Shown here: positions 5,922 through 12,393 of the stretch, piece by piece | Numbering within the stretch: position 1 is the stretch's first letter | How the letters are laid out: each line of letters begins with the position of its first letter | NCBI GenBank assembly: GCA_964449175.1 | Contig: CAYUYH010000060.1 | Span: 1 to 12,393 of the forward strand | Origin: CAYUYH01 sp964449175 | Lineage (GTDB): Bacteria > Planctomycetota > Phycisphaerae > SM23-33 | Direction: 5' to 3' | Length of the DNA stretch: 12,393 nt | Program-made: the position numbers and the translations under genes | Notes under the pieces: model-generated | The model's database searches: none | What the model was told of the DNA's origin: nothing | Seen by the model: the letters and a program-made list of their open reading frames with translations, nothing else

Positions 5922-7093
5922 ATACGATTGCCGATTGTCAACCCACCACGCGTTCGCTGAATCGTGTTGCGGCGGTGCTGGTGGTTGGTGTCGTCGTCGC
6001 GTCGGCGTTGGCGCAGTCGGCAGCGGTCCCGCAGACGCAGCCTCAGGCGGCGAGCGCGCCGGTGAAGCAGATCGACGTCAGCGTTGACGATCGCGTCGAG
6101 TTGCTGTCGATCATCTTCCACCTGGCCGGCAATCCCGAGTACTGCAATCCGCGCGTGGGGAGCTACGCCAAGGACGTCGCGGAGCACTTCGGCGCGTTCA
6201 AGGATCACGCCGCGATCCAGACGGCACGGCGGCTGCGGGCCAACAGAGGCGTGTCGTACGACGCTCCTATGAGCCTGGCCGCCCACCTGAGCGACGCCGC
6301 CGGCATGGAGCTGCTCGTGCCGCTCGACCCTTGGCCGGAAGGGCTGGACGACCGCTGGAAGCCCAGCGAGCTGGAGGAGTTCCTCGCCCAGGCCCGGCAG
6401 TTCGCGGCCGACAGCCACTTCCCGGCGTTCTTCGCCGCGCACAAGGAGCTGTACGCCACCTCGGTCGCCCGCATGGAGAAGGTGCTGGCCGAGCAGGCGC
6501 ACCTGGAGTGGTTCGACGAGTTTTTCGGCCCGCGGCGCGGCGGGCGGTTTCACGTCGTGCTGGGCATGCTCAACGGGCCGAGCTGCTACGGCTCGCGCCT
6601 CGCCCGCCCCGACAGCACGGAGATGTACTGCATACTCGGCGTGTGGATGGTCGACGCGAAGGGCACGCCCTACTTCGACCAGTCGGTCCTGTCCACCGTC
6701 GTCCACGAGTTCGCGCACTCATACGTCAATCCGGTGGTCGACAAGTGGCTGGCGCAGCTCGAGGCCGCCGGGAAACCGCTGTTCGCCAAGCAGGAAGCCC
6801 GCATGCGCCGCATGGCCTACGGCAACTGGGAGACGATGATGAGGGAGTCGATGGTCCGCGCGAGCGTGATCCGTTACACGAACCGATACCAGGGCTCGTT
6901 CCGGGCCGCCATGGCCGCGATGGGCGAGGCCGGGCGCGGCTTCGGCTGGATGGGCGAGCTAGTCAAGGTAATGGCCGAGTATGAGGCCGACCGCGAAACC
7001 TACCCCACTCTCGATGACTTCATGCCCCGCGTGGTCGAGTTCTTCAACGCCTACGCCGCCAAGCTCGCCGCCAAGACTCAGCCGGGTTCGTAG
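5918..7093 (+). CDS. Secreted DUF4932-type putative zinc metallopeptidase (HEFAH)
   Basis: The product has 391 residues from a GTG that overlaps the transpeptidase stop (GTGA, 5918-5921), a layout typical of translational coupling. A signal peptide is visible: Arg12 and Arg16, hydrophobic 18-31, and ALA (30-32) before Gln33. The core FHVVLGMLNGPSCYG (211-225), the HExxH zinc motif VVHEFAHSYVNPVVDKW (261-277) and a downstream Glu310 in MMRESM as a possible third ligand match my knowledge of DUF4932 proteins, described mainly from Bacteroidetes. Peptidase activity is inferred from HExxH; no substrate is known. The frame is open upstream to 5612, but that part overlaps the transpeptidase out of frame. 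Because it is coupled to a cell-wall transpeptidase, a role in envelope or peptidoglycan-associated proteolysis is plausible but unproven. Confidence 0.78.
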   Translation: MNTIADCQPTTRSLNRVAAVLVVGVVVASALAQSAAVPQTQPQAASAPVKQIDVSVDDRVELLSIIFHLAGNPEYCNPRVGSYAKDVAEHFGAFKDHAAIQTARRLRANRGVSYDAPMSLAAHLSDAAGMELLVPLDPWPEGLDDRWKPSELEEFLAQARQFAADSHFPAFFAAHKELYATSVARMEKVLAEQAHLEWFDEFFGPRRGGRFHVVLGMLNGPSCYGSRLARPDSTEMYCILGVWMVDAKGTPYFDQSVLSTVVHEFAHSYVNPVVDKWLAQLEAAGKPLFAKQEARMRRMAYGNWETMMRESMVRASVIRYTNRYQGSFRAAMAAMGEAGRGFGWMGELVKVMAEYEADRETYPTLDDFMPRVVEFFNAYAAKLAAKTQPGS

Positions 7094-7100
7094 ACATTCC

Positions 7101-7121
7101 GCGTGCAAACAAGTTGCACGC
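7101..7121. terminator. Hairpin between convergent genes (terminator-like, no T-tract)
   Basis: GCGTGCAA (7101-7108) and TTGCACGC (7114-7121) form a perfect 8-bp stem with a 5-nt loop. It lies 7 bp past the DUF4932 stop and 33 bp past the end of the convergent nuclease gene, the right place for a shared bidirectional terminator. Neither side has a run of T, so efficiency as an intrinsic terminator is doubtful. Confidence 0.5.
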
Positions 7122-7154
7122 CCTACTATCTCGGCCTGCTCAACAAGGCGCGAT

Positions 7155-8126
7155 CTACGCCTGGTCGATTGGGGTGTGTCGGTCGTGTGCCGAAGGTGTT
7201 GGCGGAGGAACCTGCGTCAGCGACGGCGATTCAACCGAAGGTTCTCCCTTCGCCTGGGACTTGTGCTGCCGTCCCACATGAACCTTCAGTCCAGCAGGTG
7301 ACTTGCAGAGTACCCCGCAGATACTGCATTTCACTTCACCAGCTTGTTCCGAGCTTGTCTTCTCTGCAGCATGCGGTTCACTGGCGGCCCTTCTGGTTCC
7401 CGCGCGTTTTGGGGCGACTTGCAGTTTCAAGTCATCCAGGGTCTTCGCCGCATTCTCGTTGAGCAGTCGCTTGAACCCCCCAACAATGTCTTCCAGCCCG
7501 ACGATTACGTCCGCTTTCTTCCTGAGTATCCGGCGGGCCTGTTTCAGGCACTCCGGGGATAGGAAAGCTCCCAGGATGCTCTGCGGAGAGAGCACCTTGG
7601 CTCGCTTCCAGAGCTTGTCCAGGCTCCCGCGACGCAGATTCTTGAAACTGAGCACCTCAAACTTCTTGCCCAGTACGCGCACATCGTCCTTGACCAGGTT
7701 CCAGTGATCCACAAGCTTGGTCACCGGAGGCTGCCCATACTCGACATGGTAGATGCGCCATTCGCGCGCGTTGGTCAGCAGGACCCACTCGCAGCCCAAG
7801 TTGATCGCGTAGGAGCTGACCTGCCTGAGGTGCTTCGGCGCGAGGTCCACGTTGACGCGCTTCAGCTCGACCATGGCGACAGGCTTGGCATCCGGCCCTT
7901 TCTCAAGCTGGATGGCAAGATCGGCATGCTCAGTTAGCCCTGATCCTCTGATGGCGTATTCGTGCGACAGGTGGCCGAAGTCATACCCCATGACAGTTCT
8001 GAAGATCTGTTCTACTCTAGCCCTCGTCTCGGCTTCATTCCCGTCAATCTTGGACACTTCCTCGATAAGACCCTGTGCCCATTTGATCGACCGACGGATT
8101 TCCCCATCACCCTTCTGCCTTGCCAT
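7155..8126 (-). CDS. HsdR N-terminal-like (PD-(D/E)xK) nuclease-domain protein with C-terminal C2H2 zinc finger
   Basis: The product has 323 residues. Residues about 12-130 resemble the type I restriction enzyme R-subunit N-terminal domain (HSDR_N_2): an E-rich helix ending in FRTVMGYDF (42-50), HADLAI (67-72) with Asp69, the strand AMVELKR (84-90) giving Glu87-x-Lys89, LRQVSSYA (100-107) with Gln102, and WVLLTNAREWRIYHV (114-128). This fits a PD-(D/E)xK active site. No helicase, translocase, methylase or specificity gene is present. Residues 160-235 are helical and unrecognised. At 267-288 is a Cys-x2-Cys-x12-His-x4-His zinc finger, flanked by low-complexity Lys/Ala and Ser/Pro stretches. 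ATG 8126 is preferred over GTG 8132 because AAGGAA lies 7 nt upstream of it. Lower GC than both flanks suggests acquisition. It could cut DNA, or be a regulator or degraded nuclease; defence is inference. Confidence 0.78.
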   Translation of the reverse strand: MARQKGDGEIRRSIKWAQGLIEEVSKIDGNEAETRARVEQIFRTVMGYDFGHLSHEYAIRGSGLTEHADLAIQLEKGPDAKPVAMVELKRVNVDLAPKHLRQVSSYAINLGCEWVLLTNAREWRIYHVEYGQPPVTKLVDHWNLVKDDVRVLGKKFEVLSFKNLRRGSLDKLWKRAKVLSPQSILGAFLSPECLKQARRILRKKADVIVGLEDIVGGFKRLLNENAAKTLDDLKLQVAPKRAGTRRAASEPHAAEKTSSEQAGEVKCSICGVLCKSPAGLKVHVGRQHKSQAKGEPSVESPSLTQVPPPTPSAHDRHTPIDQA

Positions 8127-8133
8127 ATCCACG

Positions 8134-8139
8134 TTCCTT
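8134..8139 (-). promoter_or_regulatory. Ribosome binding site that decides the nuclease start
   Basis: AAGGAA (minus strand, 8139 to 8134) lies 7 nt before ATG 8126 but only 1 nt before the alternative GTG at 8132. The ATG is therefore the better start, removing two residues from the longest reading. Confidence 0.6.
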
Positions 8140-8170
8140 TCCCCAGCTGGAACCGATTGCTGGCGCCCAT

Positions 8171-8199
8171 ATTGTCGCGCAGATCCCGCGTTTCGTCAA
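8171..8199 (-). promoter_or_regulatory. Good sigma70-type promoter for the nuclease/zinc-finger gene
   Basis: On the minus strand TTGACG (8199 to 8194, 5 of 6) is followed, after exactly 17 bp, by GACAAT (8176 to 8171, 4 of 6). Initiation near 8164 would give a leader of about 38 nt containing the ribosome binding site. Having its own promoter downstream of lptD fits an independently transcribed acquired gene. Confidence 0.55.
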
Positions 8200-8227
8200 G
8201 CAGACGTGCCTCCACCCGCTCCCCGGA

Positions 8228-8262
8228 CAATCCCCAATCCGAATTCCGCAATCCGCAATCGG
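8228..8262. repeat. AATCC/CAATCCG low-complexity intergenic motif next to the lptD stop
   Basis: The 35 bases between the nuclease promoter and the lptD stop consist of four CAATCC-type words (CAATCCC, CAATCCG, CAATCCG, CAATCGG) around a central GAATTCCG. The motif ends exactly at the base before the lptD TGA. It resembles a recurrent short intergenic repeat I recall from environmental genomes; no protein is encoded. The 136-bp gap 8127-8262 otherwise holds only the nuclease promoter and leader. Confidence 0.55.
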
Positions 8263-11157
8263 TCAGTTTCGGTCGCTGCTGCCGAGGATGGTCATTGCCG
8301 AGCCGCCGAGCTGGAATTCGGGCACGCCTTCCGGCCAGAGCGACAGCATGATGCCGAGGTTGTCTTCCTCAGCCCGGCCGCCCACGTAGGTCACGGTGAC
8401 GCCGGCGTACCACCGCGGCAGTTGCCGGATGATCGAGAAGCTCGTGGCGACGCACCGGCGGCCGTCGAAGTCCACGTCGTACTGCTCGAAGAAGCTGACG
8501 GAGTACTTGCGGGTGAGCTTGTAGTTCACCCCGAACGTCCCCAGCGAGGAGTCCACGTCCTTGAGATACCGCCAGCCGATGAAATATCGCAGGCGCGGCT
8601 CGCGCTCGACGGCCAGGCCGACGTTCGCCTGGGCGAGCACGCAGCGGTCGGTGTCCCAGTTCATGTCGGCCAGCAGCGTGGTGTCGTCGGAGATGTTCCA
8701 CTCGTAGTCGCCGTTGATGAAGTTCCGAGGCAGGCTGTACTCCGGGCGATACCAGAAAAAGTCCCCGCCGGACGGGCGGTTGTCGAAGCCGTTCTGGTCG
8801 AAGCAGCCGCCGGTGATATCCAGCCGCATCCAGTCGACGGTTTTCTGCTGGCCGGCCGGGCCACGCTTCGTCTGCAAGCGCTGGCGCACGCCGGCCGACA
8901 GGCCGCTGAGCCGGAACAGGTGCTCCTCGATCGCCGGATCCATCGCGTACACGTCGCCGGGGACGACGTTGACGGCGTCGGAGACGAACACCGTCGCCTC
9001 GGGCGTGATGATGTGCTTGAGGCCGTGGACATCCCATAGCTCGCTTCTCGCGCCGTCGTAAACTCGCCAGATGTGCGTGTTCACCCGCTGGCCGACCTGC
9101 CCGTAGGGGCGGCACTGGCTGTGGTCGCTGGGCGACTCGCTCCAGTAGGTGGCCCGGCCCGTGGCGTAGGTCACCAGGTTCAGCGGGCCCAGGTGCGTCG
9201 GGACATCCAGTTCCTGCCTCGTGTCCAGCCGGGCGAAGACGTCGCTGTCGTCGGCGCCGGTGTCATTGTCGAACCGCTGGCGCTTCGCCCCCGCGCGCGC
9301 CTCGCTGAACAGCGTCGCGTGGTCGGCAAACAGCGGCTGGCCGACGAGGTAGCCGGCCACCTCCGGCCAGGACTCCGCCTGCGTCTCGAAGCGGTTCAGG
9401 CGATACTTCAGTAGGCCCGTCAGCACCCAGTTGTCCTGCTGCTTCTTGGCGTACAGCAGCGTTTCCTGCTCCTTGCCGGAGAAGTATTCAGCCGGGAAGA
9501 ACGCCTCCAGGAAGTTCCTGTCGCAGATGTAGCTGAGCTCGAACTGGAGCTCCCAGTCCTTGGGCAGGATCTGCTTGTGGCGCATCAGCAGCCTGCCTCG
9601 CTGACCGGGCGCGTCGATGTTCTTGCGGTCGGCGCCGAAATCGTCTTTCTTTTCGGTGTCGATCATCCCGTAGGCCAGCCAGTAGCCGCTGTAGTTCTGC
9701 CGGGAATAGTCGATGTCCAACCCGCCTACCGCGCCGCGCTCGTACCAGTTCAGGTCCAGCTTGCCGGAGTAGCCCTCCGGCACGAGCAGGCCGAGCAAGC
9801 GGAAGAAGTTCCACTGCGTCTCCGCGCCCCAGCCGTAGTTGCCGTTCCGCCCCACCTGCGCCCGGCGCAGCGCGGTGTGACCCTGCTGGAAGTCGGTTTT
9901 CTCGTACGGCCAGTACAGCCACGGCACGTTGGCCACGTTGAACGTCACGTTCTTCAGTTCCGCCCGCCAGCTCCGCGGGCCGAGACGCTCGCCCGTCTCG
10001 TCGTACGGCGTCGTGTCCATCAGGTACGCCTCGCTGGCGCCGATGTGATACGACGGCGTGTAGAACTCGCTGCTGGAGACCTTGGCGCCGCGGAAGTGGA
10101 TCTCTCGGCTGGACAGCACGCGGGCCTCCTTGGCGCGCACATATATAGGTATGTTTCGCTGCTCCTGGACGCTGTGGAACACGGGGTTGACGACGATGGC
10201 GCGGTCGGTGGCCAGGTCGTAGAAGGCGACCGGGGCGCGGAAGGTGCGCTCGCCGCGCGATATGACCACGTCGCCTTCCAGGTATACGCCGCTGAGCCGC
10301 TGGCCGGTGTCGAGGCGCGGCAGTTCCAGTCCTCGCATCAGCCTGGACGGCTCGCCGGCGCCGGGAACGCGGCTGAGGAACACGACGGCCGAATCGCTGC
10401 TCAGCTCCAGGAACAGGTCGCTGTCCGGCGGGCCCATGGTGATGCGGACGTGCCCGCGAAGTATGACGGCCATCTCCGCCGGCACGCCTTCCGCACCTTC
10501 CCCGGCGGCCTTATAGGTCAACTCATCGTAGTGGAAGTCGACGACCTGAGGCGGAGGCGGCGGCTTTGTCGGCGCGGCGCCCGGCCGCTCGACGGTCGGC
10601 TCGCCAGGGATCGTCGGCGGCACTTCGCCCGGCGCGGCCGGGGCGCCGGGAGCGCCGGGCTCCGTCGGCGCCGCCGGCGGTATGGTCGGCGGCGCCTCAG
10701 CCGCCTTGCGGGCTGCCAGCGCGCGCTCATAAAGGGGAAACTCACCCAGGTCGCGCCGCAGAACCGCGGAGGTCGTGCGTATGCGCCCGTCGGTGCGGAC
10801 GGTCACCAGCATTGTCTGGTCGGTGGTCGTGGCGCCGCTCGGCTCGTGGACTTTCGCGTCGCCTTCGACATAGACCTTGATGTCGTGTCGCGGCCCGCGC
10901 CCGATTGTCTGCGTCTCGATCCACACCACGGCGTCGCGGCCGCTGATGACGCGGCCGCCCACGGCCATGCGGAAATCCCCCACCACGACCGTGATGGCCT
11001 GGTCCTGGTCGGCGAAGGCGAAGACCTGCTGGCCGGAGATGAGAACGTCTTCGTGCACGAGCTCGGCCGCGTCGGCGCCGGCGGCGGCGGCCATCATCAG
11101 CGCGCAGGCGACCGCCAATCGCCAGCCCATGCCGCAGCCGAGAGGATGGTCCTTCAT
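8263..11157 (-). CDS. lptD: LPS-assembly outer-membrane protein LptD-like (OstA/LptD family), with Pro-rich insert
   Basis: LptD is the outer-membrane barrel that inserts lipopolysaccharide into the outer leaflet, fed by the LptA bridge. The product has 964 residues, longer than the roughly 780 of enterobacterial LptD. It has a signal peptide (hydrophobic 13-26, ADA near 28-30), a first OstA/LptA-like beta region (about 34-135), a Pro/Ala/Gly linker (about 153-204, PPTIP at 156 and 180), a second OstA-like region (about 206-350, with YLEGDVVISRG at 292-302), the typical LptD pre-barrel signature NVPWLYWPYEK (410-420), and a long C-terminal part rich in alternating aromatic strands, the presumed barrel. 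The paired cysteines of E. coli LptD are not evident. Start 11157 is chosen for the signal peptide; the frame runs upstream to 11259. GAGAAGG is close (2 nt) to this ATG. A strong promoter lies about 130 bp upstream. Confidence 0.8.
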   Translation of the reverse strand: MKDHPLGCGMGWRLAVACALMMAAAAGADAAELVHEDVLISGQQVFAFADQDQAITVVVGDFRMAVGGRVISGRDAVVWIETQTIGRGPRHDIKVYVEGDAKVHEPSGATTTDQTMLVTVRTDGRIRTTSAVLRRDLGEFPLYERALAARKAAEAPPTIPPAAPTEPGAPGAPAAPGEVPPTIPGEPTVERPGAAPTKPPPPPQVVDFHYDELTYKAAGEGAEGVPAEMAVILRGHVRITMGPPDSDLFLELSSDSAVVFLSRVPGAGEPSRLMRGLELPRLDTGQRLSGVYLEGDVVISRGERTFRAPVAFYDLATDRAIVVNPVFHSVQEQRNIPIYVRAKEARVLSSREIHFRGAKVSSSEFYTPSYHIGASEAYLMDTTPYDETGERLGPRSWRAELKNVTFNVANVPWLYWPYEKTDFQQGHTALRRAQVGRNGNYGWGAETQWNFFRLLGLLVPEGYSGKLDLNWYERGAVGGLDIDYSRQNYSGYWLAYGMIDTEKKDDFGADRKNIDAPGQRGRLLMRHKQILPKDWELQFELSYICDRNFLEAFFPAEYFSGKEQETLLYAKKQQDNWVLTGLLKYRLNRFETQAESWPEVAGYLVGQPLFADHATLFSEARAGAKRQRFDNDTGADDSDVFARLDTRQELDVPTHLGPLNLVTYATGRATYWSESPSDHSQCRPYGQVGQRVNTHIWRVYDGARSELWDVHGLKHIITPEATVFVSDAVNVVPGDVYAMDPAIEEHLFRLSGLSAGVRQRLQTKRGPAGQQKTVDWMRLDITGGCFDQNGFDNRPSGGDFFWYRPEYSLPRNFINGDYEWNISDDTTLLADMNWDTDRCVLAQANVGLAVEREPRLRYFIGWRYLKDVDSSLGTFGVNYKLTRKYSVSFFEQYDVDFDGRRCVATSFSIIRQLPRWYAGVTVTYVGGRAEEDNLGIMLSLWPEGVPEFQLGGSAMTILGSSDRN

Positions 11158-11289
11158 CGCCTTCTCGCAGAGCTGTCCATGTGGTATTCCCAGGCCCGTT
11201 CGACAGGCCACAGTGCCGGCCGGCAGGGAAAATCGTCTCACCTGCCGCACGAGATGCACACGCCGGCCGCCGCGCCAGATAGGGGCGAG

Positions 11290-11317
11290 ATTATAAGTGC
11301 CGCCGAAGACAAGTCAA
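11290..11317 (-). promoter_or_regulatory. Near-consensus sigma70-type promoter for lptD
   Basis: On the minus strand TTGACT (11317 to 11312, 5 of 6) and a perfect TATAAT (11295 to 11290) are separated by 16 bp. Initiation near 11283 gives a leader of about 125 nt before the lptD ATG at 11157. This is the best promoter in the window. The rest of 11158-11449 holds the leader, a small CCCGC/GCGGG hairpin (11338-11354) and the terminator-like hairpin described separately. Confidence 0.65.
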
Positions 11318-11388
11318 ACGCTATATTGCGGCGACAGCCCGCGAGCTTTGCGGGGCGGGCAGCGGCGAGGAACGCGTGAGCTAGAGGA

Positions 11389-11422
11389 ACGGGCGAACTC
11401 CGCCGGCAGCGGGCTCGCCCGT
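11389..11422. terminator. Two-part hairpin downstream of the alkaline phosphatase gene
   Basis: ACGGGCGA (11389-11396) pairs with TCGCCCGT (11415-11422), and inside it CCGC (11400-11403) pairs with GCGG (11409-11412). The structure starts 28 bp past the phosphatase stop and lies upstream of the lptD promoter. There is no strong T-run on either side, so it is a plausible but not classical terminator. Confidence 0.45.
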
Positions 11423-11449
11423 GATTGTCCCATGATCTCTTGGTCTGAA

Positions 11450-12393
11450 TCAGCGCTTCTTGTGTATCACCAGCAGGCCGCCGACGGTCAGTAGCGTGAG
11501 CGTGGCCGGCTCGGGGATGCCGTATTCGTACATCGTCGTGGCCGTGAACGTGTTGAAGCCCGCGCCGTCGCTGATCATCAGGATGACGTTCTTCGTGCCG
11601 CCGTCGTAGGCCTGCTTCATGGCGGTGAAGATGTCGGTGTTGTCTATGTATTGGCCATCGAACCCCTGCCACAGGCCGAAGCGGCTGACCATTTGCGTGT
11701 CGGTGTCGTCCACAAGTGCGAGGAAGCCATCGCTGCCCGACCCCTTCGCGTATATTGGCACGAGACTGTTGCTGTGGTTGCCCGAGTTGTAGCTGGCCAG
11801 AGGCATGGTGCCCGCGCCCTGCTTGACCACGGGGTCGTAGGCGACGGACTGCGAGTTCGCGCCCCACAGCATGCCGCACTCGTGGTCGGCCGTGAGAATC
11901 ACCAGTGTGTTGGAGTAGTTGTTGCCGTTGGTTCCGGTCCCGCCGCCGGCGGTGAGGTAGTCGTCCACGGCCTGGACGGCGGCGTTGAAGTCAATCTGCT
12001 CTTCGATCATCCGGGCCAGCCGGTTATCGTGGTTGGCCCAGTCGACCGCGCCGCCTTCGACGTGGAGGAAGAAGCCCGTGTTCGGCTCCTGGTCCAGCAC
12101 GTTGAGGGCCGCGGAGGTCATTGTCGCCAGTGTCGGCACGTTGGAGTTCAACGGCTCGCTGAACGGCACGTCGTCGGAGGAATAGCCGCTGCGGTACTCC
12201 TGGAGCGTCTGGTGCACTTGCGCGGTGCCGAGGTATCGGCCGGTCGGATTGCCGGTGGTGAGGCCTTCGAACTGAGCTTTCGTCTGGATGACGTTGAAGC
12301 CGCTGGTCGTCACGCCGTCGCCATCGTCGTTGATGTCGTACCACGCGCCGGATCCGCCGACGTACTTGGTGGTCTGGCGGCTGACGGCCTGGC
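11450..12393 (-). CDS. PEP-CTERM-anchored alkaline phosphatase, C-terminal part (5' end outside window)
   Basis: The frame is open from the right edge to the TGA at 11450-11452, giving 313 visible residues. Alkaline phosphatases are secreted two-zinc, one-magnesium phosphomonoesterases. Visible family motifs are FFLHVEGGAVDWANHDNR, holding the Glu, Asp and His metal ligands; LVILTADHECG, holding the Asp-His pair; and GNHSNSLVPIYAKG, holding the late His ligand. The catalytic Ser region is not in the window. The domain seems to end at YIDNTDIFTAMKQA. It is followed by an unexpected stretch (KNVILMISDGAGFN onward) that matches the family's usual N-terminal motif, and then by a PEP-CTERM signal. 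An internal GTG at 12313 is not the real start, because homology-bearing sequence continues to the edge. The product is presumably exported and sorted by an exosortase. Confidence 0.9.
   Translation of the reverse strand, partial: QAVSRQTTKYVGGSGAWYDINDDGDGVTTSGFNVIQTKAQFEGLTTGNPTGRYLGTAQVHQTLQEYRSGYSSDDVPFSEPLNSNVPTLATMTSAALNVLDQEPNTGFFLHVEGGAVDWANHDNRLARMIEEQIDFNAAVQAVDDYLTAGGGTGTNGNNYSNTLVILTADHECGMLWGANSQSVAYDPVVKQGAGTMPLASYNSGNHSNSLVPIYAKGSGSDGFLALVDDTDTQMVSRFGLWQGFDGQYIDNTDIFTAMKQAYDGGTKNVILMISDGAGFNTFTATTMYEYGIPEPATLTLLTVGGLLVIHKKR
11453..11518 (-). other. PEP-CTERM sorting signal of the alkaline phosphatase
   Basis: The last 22 residues are a PEP motif (IPEPATL), a hydrophobic span of about 13 residues (TLLTVGGLLVI) and a basic tail HKKR. 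This tripartite layout is the exosortase substrate signal, common in planctomycetes and other biofilm-forming Gram-negatives. It predicts membrane retention followed by cleavage and envelope or matrix attachment. The exosortase gene is not in this window. Confidence 0.88.

Noticed and set aside
7155..8126. Complete type I restriction-modification locus
   Set aside because: No hsdM, hsdS or helicase motor is present on either side; only the R-subunit N-terminal-like domain is seen.
8127..8132. GTG at 8132 as the nuclease start
   Set aside because: The ribosome binding site would be only 1 nt away; ATG 8126 has proper spacing.
8263..8280. Lack of a C-terminal aromatic residue in the LptD-like protein as a sign of truncation
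   Set aside because: A terminal Phe is not a dependable criterion for LptD-type barrels, and no continuing homology is seen past the stop.
7852..9039. Plus-strand open frame spanning the nuclease/lptD junction
   Set aside because: It crosses the ends of two well-supported minus-strand genes and their intergenic promoter and repeat; no domain is visible.
11158..11259. 34-residue N-terminal extension of the LptD-like protein
   Set aside because: It lacks signal-peptide features and would bury the clear signal sequence that begins at 11157.
11338..11354. CCCGC/GCGGG hairpin as an independent terminator
   Set aside because: The stem is only 5 bp, has no T-tract, and such matches are common at this GC content.
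9577..11379. 600-codon plus-strand open frame
   Set aside because: It is antisense to the LptD-like gene, has no recognisable motifs and a shadow-type composition.

Overview
The window is GC-rich, tightly packed chromosomal DNA, most likely from a Planctomycetota bacterium, probably of the Phycisphaerae type. The evidence is a PEP-CTERM-anchored alkaline phosphatase, an LptD-like outer-membrane protein (so a Gram-negative envelope with LPS), a DUF4932 metallopeptidase, and intergenic repeat motifs that recall those of planctomycete assemblies. The taxonomic call is inference; there is no rRNA or other marker gene here.

Layout. Positions 1-1581 (minus) hold glmS, cut by the left edge and lacking its C-terminus. 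It diverges from rarA (1774-3138, plus), a replication-fork AAA+ ATPase. A 344-bp gap (3139-3482) carries no gene but two repeat structures: a long imperfect inverted repeat and a 47-bp tandem repeat whose last unit runs into the next gene's stop codon. Next is a small exported Spy/CpxP-like protein rich in Cys and Met (3483-4082, minus). It diverges from a three-gene plus-strand operon: 5-formyltetrahydrofolate cyclo-ligase (4263-4835), a LysM/YkuD L,D-transpeptidase (4866-5921) and a secreted DUF4932 HExxH protein (5918-7093, start overlapping the previous stop). Converging on this is a minus-strand gene of visibly lower GC (7155-8126) that joins a restriction-endonuclease-like HsdR N-terminal domain to a C2H2 zinc finger. 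Then come a large LptD-like protein (8263-11157, minus) with a near-consensus promoter, and the C-terminal part of an alkaline phosphatase (11450 to the right edge, minus).

How the genes fit together. Much of the window concerns the cell envelope: amino-sugar supply (GlmS), peptidoglycan cross-linking (L,D-transpeptidase), LPS export (LptD), envelope stress or metal handling (Spy-like), and two secreted hydrolases. RarA and the folate enzyme are housekeeping. The nuclease/zinc-finger gene looks acquired and is the best defence-type candidate.

Most unusual points. (1) The alkaline phosphatase ends with a second copy of the motif that normally opens this family, placed just before the PEP-CTERM anchor. 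This suggests a circular permutation or a collapsed tandem duplication. (2) The nuclease is fused to a C2H2 zinc finger. (3) Three different low-complexity intergenic repeats are present. I found no tRNA, rRNA, CRISPR array, insertion sequence or riboswitch.
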